Assembly (NCBI RefSeq): GCF_900117415.1
Contig: NZ_FPEI01000006.1
Span: 2,585,001 to 2,649,000 of the forward strand
Length of the DNA stretch: 64,000 bases
Origin: Hyphomicrobium sp. CS1BSMeth3
GTDB taxonomy: Bacteria; Pseudomonadota; Alphaproteobacteria; Rhizobiales; Hyphomicrobiaceae
Reading direction: 5' to 3'
The notes below the pieces were generated by a model. That model did no database searches and was not told the origin of the DNA. It saw only the letters and a program-made list of their open reading frames with translations. Made by a program: the position numbers and the translations under genes. Below are positions 57,499 to 64,000 of this stretch, in pieces; positions within the stretch are counted from its first letter, which is position 1; every line of letters begins with the position of its first letter.

Positions 57499-57738
57499 TC
57501 AGGCCTGATGGGCGCCCGCCTGCGGCGCGGGATGGAGCTGCCTGAGCGCGGCGAGCGCGAGGGGATCGAGGCCGGCGCCGCCGTTCGCGAGATGCTCGAG
57601 AATGCCGCGGCGCATGCGCGGATCCCAGAAGTCCTGGATGTGCTTCGCAATCTGCGGCACGGCGCGCGCCTCGCCCTGCGCTGCGAAGGCCTTGGCGATC
57701 TGGTTCGCCATCATGACGAGCTTCTCATGCTGCTGCAT
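57499..57738 (-). CDS. fdsD: NAD-dependent formate dehydrogenase delta subunit
   Basis: A 79-residue protein. KLVMMANQIAKAFAAQGEARAVPQIAKHIQDFWDPRMRRGIL is the FdsD signature. The subunit belongs to the soluble FdsABG complex and is thought to aid assembly or stability. ATG 57738 is chosen over the TTG at 57756. It overlaps the fdhD stop by 14 bases. Confidence 0.92.
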   Translation of the reverse strand: MQQHEKLVMMANQIAKAFAAQGEARAVPQIAKHIQDFWDPRMRRGILEHLANGGAGLDPLALAALRQLHPAPQAGAHQA

Positions 57739-58573
57739 TTTTGGCCCGCTTTCCAAGTTTGCCCGGCGGCGTGACCGCCTCGGGAATGCGATCGGGATGC
57801 GTGAAGACCTCGAAGCCGTCCTGGCGCGCGACCGCGACGAGCGTGATGCCGGCCGCGTCGGCCGTCTCGAGCGCGAGCTTCGTCGGCGCCGAGACCGCGA
57901 CGATCATCGGGGCACCTGCCGTCGCCGTTTTCTGCACCATCTCGACGGAGATGCGGCTGGTCAGAAGAATGATGCCCGCGCGGACATCGACGCCGCGCCG
58001 CCTGAGGCCGCCAATGAGCTTGTCGAGCGCATTGTGCCGGCCGACATCCTCCGCAACCGCAACGAGGCCTTGCTCGCGGTTCCAGAATCCGGCGGCGTGC
58101 ACGGCGCGCGTGCGCAGGTTGAGCTCCTGCGCCGCGGGAAGCGCTGCCATGGCCTCCGCGATATCGGCCGCCGCGAACGAAACATCGCTTACGACGGGCG
58201 GAAATCTCTGAGTGACGGCTTCCAGGCTTTCAATGCCGCAGAGCCCGCAGCCCGTGGGTCCGGTGATGCTCCGGCGGCGCTGGGCGAGCGCGAGACCGCG
58301 GTCCTTGGCGAGCCACATGCGCAGCTCGATGCCCTCGGCGTGCTCGACGACCTCGACGCCCTCGATCTCATCGGGCGCCGACACAATGCCCTCGCTGAGG
58401 CTGAAGCCGAGGGCGAAGTCCTCGAGATTTGTCGGTGATGCCATCATCACGGCATGCGTCGTGCCGTCATAGACCAGCGCAACAGGCACCTCTACCGGCA
58501 GCTCACGCTCCATCGCGGTGACGGCGGTGGCCGTCACCTTGATCGAGCGGGCGCGGATGGCAGCATCAGTCAT
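57725..58573 (-). CDS. fdhD: formate dehydrogenase accessory sulfurtransferase FdhD
   Basis: A 282-residue cytoplasmic maturation factor (also called FdsC) that passes sulfur from IscS to the bis-MGD molybdenum cofactor before its insertion into FdsA. GPTGCGLCGIESLEAV contains the CxxC sulfur-carrying motif, and TRAVHAAGFWN, EDVGRHNALDKLIG and LTSRISVEMVQK are typical. It lies nine bases after fdsA. Confidence 0.95.
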   Translation of the reverse strand: MTDAAIRARSIKVTATAVTAMERELPVEVPVALVYDGTTHAVMMASPTNLEDFALGFSLSEGIVSAPDEIEGVEVVEHAEGIELRMWLAKDRGLALAQRRRSITGPTGCGLCGIESLEAVTQRFPPVVSDVSFAAADIAEAMAALPAAQELNLRTRAVHAAGFWNREQGLVAVAEDVGRHNALDKLIGGLRRRGVDVRAGIILLTSRISVEMVQKTATAGAPMIVAVSAPTKLALETADAAGITLVAVARQDGFEVFTHPDRIPEAVTPPGKLGKRAKNAAA

Positions 58574-58582
58574 CGCGCTATG

Positions 58583-61462
58583 CTATTCCGCGGCCTCGGC
58601 CGCCGCAATGCGCCGGCTCGCCCGCGCGAAGGCGTCGTAGTCCTCCTGGTACTGCGTCGGGCCGTTCGAGAGGCCGACCTGCACCGCCGTCACCTTGTAC
58701 TCGGGGCAGTTCGTGGCCCAATCCGAGAAATCCGTGGTGATGACGTTCGCCTGCGTCAGCGGATGGTGGAAGGTCGTGTAGACGACGCCCGGCGCCACGC
58801 GGTCTGTGATCAGCGCGCGCAGCGCCGTCTCGCCGGCACGGGACTGAATGCGCACCCAGTCACCTTCCTTGATGCCGCGCTGCTCGGCGTCGTGCGGATG
58901 GATCTCGAGACGATCCTCATCGTGCCACATGACGTTTTCGGTGCGCCGCGTCTGGGCGCCGACATTGTACTGCGAGAGAATGCGCCCCGTGGTCAGCAGC
59001 AGCGGGAAGCGCGGTCCCGTGCGCTCATCCGTCGGCACGTACTCGGTGAGCATGAACTTGCCCTTGCCGCGCGCGAAGGTCGTCGCGTGCATGATCGGCG
59101 AGCCTTCGGGATTGGCGTCATTGCAGGGCCACTGCACCGAGCCCATTTCCTCGATCTTCTTGAAGCTCACGTTCTTGAAGGTCGGCGTCAGGGCTGCGAT
59201 CTCGTCCATGACCTGGCTCGGATGGGTGTAGTTCCAGTCGAGCCCGAAGCCGTGCGCGAGGAGCTGCGTGATCTCCCAATCGGCATAGCCGTTGCGCGGC
59301 GTCATCACACGGCGCACGAGCTGGATGCGCCGCTCGGCGTTGGTGAAGGTTCCATCCTTCTCGAGGAAGGTCGAGCCGGGCAGGAAGACGTGCGCGTAGT
59401 TGGCCGTCTCGTTGAGGAAGAGATCCTGCACGACCACGCATTCCATCGCCGCGAGCCCGGCGGACACGTGCGTCGTATCCGGATCGGACTGCAGGATGTC
59501 CTCGCCCTGGATATAGAGGCCCCGGAACGTGCCTTCGACGGCCGCATCCAGCATGTTCGGAATGCGCAGGCCCGGCTCCGGATTGAGCTTCGTGCCCCAC
59601 ATGGCTTCGAACGTGGCGCGGACGCCATCATCGCTGACGTGGCGATAGCCCGAGAACTCGTGCGGGAAGGAGCCCATATCGCATGAGCCCTGCACGTTGT
59701 TCTGACCGCGCAGGGGGTTTACGCCGACGCCGCGGCGGCCGAGATTGCCCGTCACCATGGCGAGGTTCGCAATCGCCATGACGGTCGTCGATCCCTGGCT
59801 GTGCTCCGTGACGCCGAGACCGTAGTAGATCGCGGCATTGCCGCCCGTTGCATAGAGGCGGGCCGCGGCACGCAGCTCCGCCGGATCGACGCCCGTGAAC
59901 TTGGCCACCGCCTCCGGCGAATGGCGCTCCTCGGCGACGAAGGCCGCCCATTCCTGGAAGTCATCCATCTCGCAACGCTCGCGAACGAACTTCTCGTTCA
60001 CGAGACCTTCGGTGACGATGACGTGCGCCATCGCCGTCAGGACGGCGACGTTCGTACCGGGCAGCAGCGGCAGATGATGCGCCGCTTCGATATGGACCGA
60101 GCGCACGAGATCGATACGGCGCGGATCGACGACGATCAGCTTGGCGCCCGCCCGCAGGCGCTTCTTCATGCGGCTCGCGAACACGGGATGGGCGTCCGTC
60201 GGATTCGCACCGATGACCAGCATGACATCGGAGTCCTCGACGGAATCGAAGTCCTGCGTGCCGGCGGAAGTACCGAAAGCCGTCCTCAGTCCATAACCCG
60301 TCGGCGAGTGGCAAACGCGCGCGCACGTATCGACGTTGTTCACGCCAAAGCCGGCGCGGATCAGCTTCTGGACGAGGAACGTCTCCTCGTTCGTGCAACG
60401 CGAGGACGTGATGCCGCCGACGGCGTCGCGGCCGTACTGGAACTGAATGCGCTTGAACTCGGAGACGACGCGGTCGATCGCCTCTTCCCACGTGGTCTCG
60501 CGCCAAGGATCGGTGATCTTGTCGCGCACCATGGGCTTCAGGATGCGCTCCTTGTGCGTGGTGTAGCCCCAGGCAAAGCGGCCTTTGACGCAAGAGTGTC
60601 CGCGGTTCGCCTTGCCGTCCTTGTAGGGCACCATGCGCACGACTTCCTCGCCGCGCATCTCGGCCTTGAAGGAGCAGCCGACACCGCAATAGGCGCACGT
60701 CGTGACGACGGAGTGCTCGGGCTGGCCGATGTCGATGAGAGACTTCTCGCTCAGAGTCGCCGTCGGGCAGGCCTGCACGCAGGCACCGCACGAGACGCAT
60801 TCGCTGTCGAGGAAATTCTCGGACATGCCAGCCGCGACACGGCTCTCGAAGCCACGCCCCGCAATGGTCAGCGCGAACGTGCCCTGCACTTCCTCGCAGG
60901 CGCGCACGCAGCGATTGCAGACGATGCACTTCGAGGGATCGTACGTGAAATACGGGTTGCTCTCGTCCTTCGGCATCCAGGCGTCGTTCGCCGCGCCGTC
61001 CTTCGCCTTGGCAAAGACGTGGTTCGCACCGTCATAACCATAGCGCACATCGCGCAGGCCCACGGCGCCCGCCATGTCCTGTAGCTCGCAGTCGCCGTTC
61101 GCCGCGCAGGTGAGGCAATCCAGCGGGTGGTCCGAGATGTAGAGCTCCATCACGCCGCGGCGGAGTTGCTTCAGGCGCGATGTCTGCGTGTGCACGACGA
61201 GCCCGTTCATGGCCGGCGTCGTACAGGAAGCGGGCGTGCCGGGGCGGCCTTCAATCTCGACGAGGCAGAGGCGGCAGGAGCCGAAAGCCTCGATGCTGTC
61301 GGTCGCGCAGAGCTTCGGGATCTGCGTGCCGAGCTCCATGGCCGCGCGCATGATCGACGTGCCCTCGGGCACCGTCACCTCGACGCCGTCGATGGTCAGC
61401 GTGACCATCTTCTCGGACTTGGAGGCCGGCGTGCCGTAATCGATCTCGTTTACGAGCGTCAT
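58583..61462 (-). CDS. fdsA: NAD-dependent formate dehydrogenase alpha subunit (molybdenum)
   Basis: A 959-residue catalytic subunit oxidising formate to CO2. Domains: 2Fe-2S ferredoxin (CATDSIEAFGSCRLC, about 52-80), His-Cys3 cluster (HPLDCLTCAANGDC), two 4Fe-4S clusters (CIVCNRCVRAC, CVSCGACVQAC), a further 4Fe-4S (CAYCGVGC) and the bis-MGD domain. The molybdenum ligand is Cys384 with adjacent His385 (CARVCHSPTG), a cysteine not selenocysteine enzyme. ATG 61462 is eight bases after fdsB. No Tat signal is seen, so it is cytoplasmic. Confidence 0.97.
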   Translation of the reverse strand: MTLVNEIDYGTPASKSEKMVTLTIDGVEVTVPEGTSIMRAAMELGTQIPKLCATDSIEAFGSCRLCLVEIEGRPGTPASCTTPAMNGLVVHTQTSRLKQLRRGVMELYISDHPLDCLTCAANGDCELQDMAGAVGLRDVRYGYDGANHVFAKAKDGAANDAWMPKDESNPYFTYDPSKCIVCNRCVRACEEVQGTFALTIAGRGFESRVAAGMSENFLDSECVSCGACVQACPTATLSEKSLIDIGQPEHSVVTTCAYCGVGCSFKAEMRGEEVVRMVPYKDGKANRGHSCVKGRFAWGYTTHKERILKPMVRDKITDPWRETTWEEAIDRVVSEFKRIQFQYGRDAVGGITSSRCTNEETFLVQKLIRAGFGVNNVDTCARVCHSPTGYGLRTAFGTSAGTQDFDSVEDSDVMLVIGANPTDAHPVFASRMKKRLRAGAKLIVVDPRRIDLVRSVHIEAAHHLPLLPGTNVAVLTAMAHVIVTEGLVNEKFVRERCEMDDFQEWAAFVAEERHSPEAVAKFTGVDPAELRAAARLYATGGNAAIYYGLGVTEHSQGSTTVMAIANLAMVTGNLGRRGVGVNPLRGQNNVQGSCDMGSFPHEFSGYRHVSDDGVRATFEAMWGTKLNPEPGLRIPNMLDAAVEGTFRGLYIQGEDILQSDPDTTHVSAGLAAMECVVVQDLFLNETANYAHVFLPGSTFLEKDGTFTNAERRIQLVRRVMTPRNGYADWEITQLLAHGFGLDWNYTHPSQVMDEIAALTPTFKNVSFKKIEEMGSVQWPCNDANPEGSPIMHATTFARGKGKFMLTEYVPTDERTGPRFPLLLTTGRILSQYNVGAQTRRTENVMWHDEDRLEIHPHDAEQRGIKEGDWVRIQSRAGETALRALITDRVAPGVVYTTFHHPLTQANVITTDFSDWATNCPEYKVTAVQVGLSNGPTQYQEDYDAFARASRRIAAAEAAE

Positions 61463-61469
61463 GCTGTTC

Positions 61470-63044
61470 TCACTCCGCTGCCTGCGGCAGGCGCTTGGCC
61501 CGACGGAAATCATCCGGGAAATGCGTAAGCGCGCTCATAACGGGGTACGGGGTAAACCCGCCAAGGGCGCACAAGGATCCGAACTTCATGGTGTTGCAGA
61601 GGTCCGTGACGAGCGCGAGATGGCTCTCGGGCTGATCGCCGGCCAAGATCTTGTCGATGGTCTCGACGCCGCGCGTCGAGCCGATGCGGCAGGGTGTGCA
61701 CTTGCCGCAGCTCTCGATGGCGCAGAACTCGAAGGCAAAGCGCGCCTGCTTGGCCATGTCGGCCGTGTCGTCGAAGACCGTGATGCCGCCGTGGCCGATG
61801 AGGCCGTTCTTCGCGGTGAAGGCCTCGTAGTCGAAGGGCGTGTCGAAGAGCGCGCGCGGGAAGTAGGCGCCGAGCGGACCGCCGACCTGCACGGCCTTGA
61901 CCGGACGCCCGCTGAAGGTTCCGCCGCCGACATCATCGACGAGCTCGCCGAGCGTCATGCCGAAGGCTGTCTCGAAGAGGCCACCGTGCTTGACGTTGCC
62001 GGCGAGCTGAATGGGCATGGTGCCGCGCGAGCGCCCCATGCCGAGATCGGCATAGACCTTGGCGCCTTCCGAAAGGATGAACGGCACGGCCGCGAGCGAG
62101 AGCACGTTATTGATGACCGTCGGACGGCCGAAGAGGCCCTTGTGCGCGGGAAGCGGCGGCTTGGCGCGCACGATGCCGCGCTTGCCTTCGAGGCTGTCGA
62201 GAAGTGCCGTCTCCTCGCCGCAGACATAGGCGCCGGCGCCGGTGCGCACTTCGAGATCGAAGGCCTTCTTCGATGAGGCAATGCTCGCGCCGAGCAAGCC
62301 GGCCTTGCGCGCGATGCCGATGGCTTCCTTCAGCGTCGCAATGGCGTGCGGATATTCCGAGCGGACGTAGATGTAGCCTTTGGTCGCGCCAACGGCGAGG
62401 CCCGCAATCGTCATGCCCTCGATGAGCAGGAAGGGATCGCCTTCCATGATCATGCGGTCGGCGAAGGTCGCGCTGTCGCCCTCGTCGGCATTGCAAACGA
62501 TGTACTTCTGGTCGGCCGGCGCATCGAGCACCGTCTTCCACTTGATGCCCGTCGGGAAGCCAGCGCCGCCGCGGCCGCGCAGGCCGGACTTCGCGACCAC
62601 ATCGACGATGCCCGCGCCGCCGAGGCCGACGGCCTGCTCCAGGCCGACGTAGCCGCCGTGCGCGCGATAGTCTTCGAGCGAGAGCGGATCGATGATGCCG
62701 CAGCGCGCGAACGTGAGCCGCGTCTGGCGCGCAAAGAAACCGATCTGCTCGACGGGACCGACCGACTTGGCATGGCCGGCGACGGCGAGCGAGTGACCAT
62801 CGAGCAGACCTGCGGCCACGAGGCTCGCAACGTCGCTGACGTCGAGCGGCCCGAAGCCGTGCCGCACGCCATGGCTCTCGACCTCCAGCAGCGGCTCGAG
62901 CCACATCATGCCGCGCGAGCCCGTGCGCACGATCTCGATCGAGCGGCCGGCGGCCGGCGCGGCCTTGGCGAGCGCCGCGGCGACCTCATCGGCGCCGACA
63001 GCAACGGCGGCCGCATCCCTGGGAATGAAGAACCGCACGCTCAT
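61470..63044 (-). CDS. fdsB: NAD-dependent formate dehydrogenase beta subunit (NuoF-like, FMN/NAD)
   Basis: A 524-residue diaphorase subunit that passes electrons from FdsA to NAD+. A thioredoxin-like N-terminus (1-110) precedes the NuoF-type core: GLRGRGGAGFPTG binds NADH, CNADEGDSATFADR binds FMN, and CGEETALLDSLEG follows. ESCGKCTPCRIGSTRG with a later cysteine binds one 4Fe-4S cluster. The start overlaps the fdsG stop by four bases. Confidence 0.97.
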   Translation of the reverse strand: MSVRFFIPRDAAAVAVGADEVAAALAKAAPAAGRSIEIVRTGSRGMMWLEPLLEVESHGVRHGFGPLDVSDVASLVAAGLLDGHSLAVAGHAKSVGPVEQIGFFARQTRLTFARCGIIDPLSLEDYRAHGGYVGLEQAVGLGGAGIVDVVAKSGLRGRGGAGFPTGIKWKTVLDAPADQKYIVCNADEGDSATFADRMIMEGDPFLLIEGMTIAGLAVGATKGYIYVRSEYPHAIATLKEAIGIARKAGLLGASIASSKKAFDLEVRTGAGAYVCGEETALLDSLEGKRGIVRAKPPLPAHKGLFGRPTVINNVLSLAAVPFILSEGAKVYADLGMGRSRGTMPIQLAGNVKHGGLFETAFGMTLGELVDDVGGGTFSGRPVKAVQVGGPLGAYFPRALFDTPFDYEAFTAKNGLIGHGGITVFDDTADMAKQARFAFEFCAIESCGKCTPCRIGSTRGVETIDKILAGDQPESHLALVTDLCNTMKFGSLCALGGFTPYPVMSALTHFPDDFRRAKRLPQAAE

Positions 63045-63508
63045 GCCCCGGTCTCCTTCAGCAGGGCGTCGAGTCGTTCCGCCGTCATGCGCCCGACAAC
63101 GCGGCCGTCGATCATCGCGGAGGGCGCGGTCGCGCAGAGCCCGAGGCAGTAGACCGGCTCGAGCGTGACGCGGCCATCGGCGCTGGTCTCGCCGCAGGCG
63201 ACGCCCAAGTGATGCTCGGCCCGCTCGACGAGCGCCTCGCCGCCCATGGACTGACAGGCCTCGGCCCGGCAGAGCTTCAGCACGTGGCGACCGGCCGGCT
63301 TGGCCCGGAAGTCATGGTAGAAGGTGACGACGCCGTGCACCTCGGCACGGGAAAGGTTCAGCACCTGCGCCAGGGCCGGAACCACGGCCTCAGGCACATA
63401 GCCGAGCGCCGACTGAACATCGTGCAGGATCTCGATCAGCTCATCCGGCCGATTGCCGTGCTCGGCGGCGACCGCTCGCGCAGTCTCGTCTGCTGTCTTG
63501 TCAGCCAT
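63041..63508 (-). CDS. fdsG: NAD-dependent formate dehydrogenase gamma subunit (NuoE-like)
   Basis: A 155-residue thioredoxin-fold subunit with one 2Fe-2S cluster: LCRAEACQSMGG and YCLGLCATAPSA supply the four cysteines. It forms the electron-input module with FdsB. First gene of the operon, 212 bases downstream of the LysR-type gene. The gap contains AT-rich sequence (near 63555-63575) but no clear promoter. Confidence 0.95.
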   Translation of the reverse strand: MADKTADETARAVAAEHGNRPDELIEILHDVQSALGYVPEAVVPALAQVLNLSRAEVHGVVTFYHDFRAKPAGRHVLKLCRAEACQSMGGEALVERAEHHLGVACGETSADGRVTLEPVYCLGLCATAPSAMIDGRVVGRMTAERLDALLKETGA

Positions 63509-63720
63509 TCAGGGCACCTCTTGCGGCGGTGCGCATCGCACCTAACCCACTCATCCTACTTATTTATTTCGGACGAATGCGTACACGATGGCACCCTGGC
63601 ACCGCGCACCTAAAATCATTCCAGAAACGCATCATCGCCCAGAATGGCGACAGCGATCCAATCGGTTGTTCCGATGGGTTAATCGGGGCGGCCGATGACG
63701 CAGCGCGGCATGAGGAAGGG

Positions 63721-64000
63721 CTACTTCCGGCCCGCGCCGGCGGGCGCAGCGACCTGCGCGGCGGACTCGAAGACCGCCAGAACCAGGGGCGAGACCGGGT
63801 CGCGGTCCACGGCGACCAGACCAACGCTGTGCTCGATCTCGGGGTTCGTCAGCGGCACCGCCCGAATGTCCGACATGGGCCCGAGGATTTTCAGGAAATA
63901 CTCCGGCACGATGCTGGCGAGCCCCATGAGGTGCACGTTCGCATAGAGGTTGATGACCGAGTTGGTCTCCAGCCGGATGATGGGCGTGCTGTTCGCGGTG
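63721..64000 (-). CDS. LysR-type transcriptional regulator, C-terminal end (5' end outside window)
   Basis: Only the last ~93 residues are present, open from the window edge. TPIIRLETNSVINLYANVHLMGLASIVPEYFL and VGLVAVDRDPVSPLVLAVFESA match the last part of a LysR substrate-binding domain. It reads in the same direction as fdsGBA and directly precedes them, as FdsR does in other alphaproteobacteria, so it is probably the formate-operon regulator. The DNA-binding part is not visible. Confidence 0.85.
   Translation of the reverse strand, partial: TANSTPIIRLETNSVINLYANVHLMGLASIVPEYFLKILGPMSDIRAVPLTNPEIEHSVGLVAVDRDPVSPLVLAVFESAAQVAAPAGAGRK

Overview
This window is a GC-rich chromosomal segment from an alphaproteobacterium, most likely of the order Hyphomicrobiales (Rhizobiales). 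The evidence is: one continuous str-S10-spc ribosomal block ending in secY-adk; a very large NAD-type glutamate dehydrogenase; the hemC-hemD-mitofilin-hemY cluster; a TrcR/DUF1013 regulator; and an fds-type NAD-dependent formate dehydrogenase operon. I cannot resolve genus or family. No tRNA, rRNA, CRISPR array, insertion sequence, prophage or plasmid function was found.

Layout. 1-463: end of an M23 murein endopeptidase. 473-3906 (minus): gpsA, a 67-aa basic protein, a CinA-type MoCF-domain protein and an HtrA/DegP protease. 4091-20588 (minus): 26 genes of translation and secretion, from rpsL-rpsG-fusA-tuf through S10 and spc to secY-adk. The rpsM-rpsK-rpoA-rplQ block that usually follows adk is absent. 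20993-25864 (minus): DUF3750 protein, a membrane-anchored thermonuclease with nine 11-residue repeats, a frameshifted methyltransferase in lower-GC DNA, an acyl-CoA thioesterase and a FAH-family hydratase. 26052-30034 (plus): htpG and an M3 oligopeptidase. 30302-36608: tsaD facing away from hemC-hemD-mitofilin-hemY. 36669-42000: histidine kinase, small secreted protein, MltB-type transglycosylase, EamA transporter and methyltransferase. 42116-52432: NAD-GDH, a UMF1-type MFS carrier, homoserine dehydrogenase, TrcR, a DsbA-family isomerase and two small secreted proteins. 52433-52982: a gene-free stretch packed with palindromic repeats, related to a second cluster at 30037-30280. 52983-55940: comEC, an RraB-like protein and rpmJ. 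56062-64000 (minus): a LysR regulator, then fdsG-fdsB-fdsA-fdhD-fdsD, running into 5-formyl-THF cyclo-ligase and a YmdB-like phosphodiesterase.

How the genes work together. The first third is core translation machinery read from a promoter upstream of rpsL. The hem cluster combines two tetrapyrrole steps with inner-membrane organisers. The last block oxidises formate to CO2 with NAD+ and sits beside a folate one-carbon enzyme, so one-carbon metabolism is part of this organism's physiology.

Most notable observations: (1) the only EF-Tu in the window has a remodelled switch I, with five extra residues and KILTI in place of RGITI; (2) the thermonuclease carries nine 11-residue repeats in exact register ahead of its membrane segments; (3) rpsM-rpsK-rpoA-rplQ is missing between adk and htrA; (4) two composite clusters of palindromic intergenic repeats; (5) ribosomal protein L5 has a low-complexity basic N-terminal extension; (6) a methyltransferase is broken by a single frameshift at a run of seven C.
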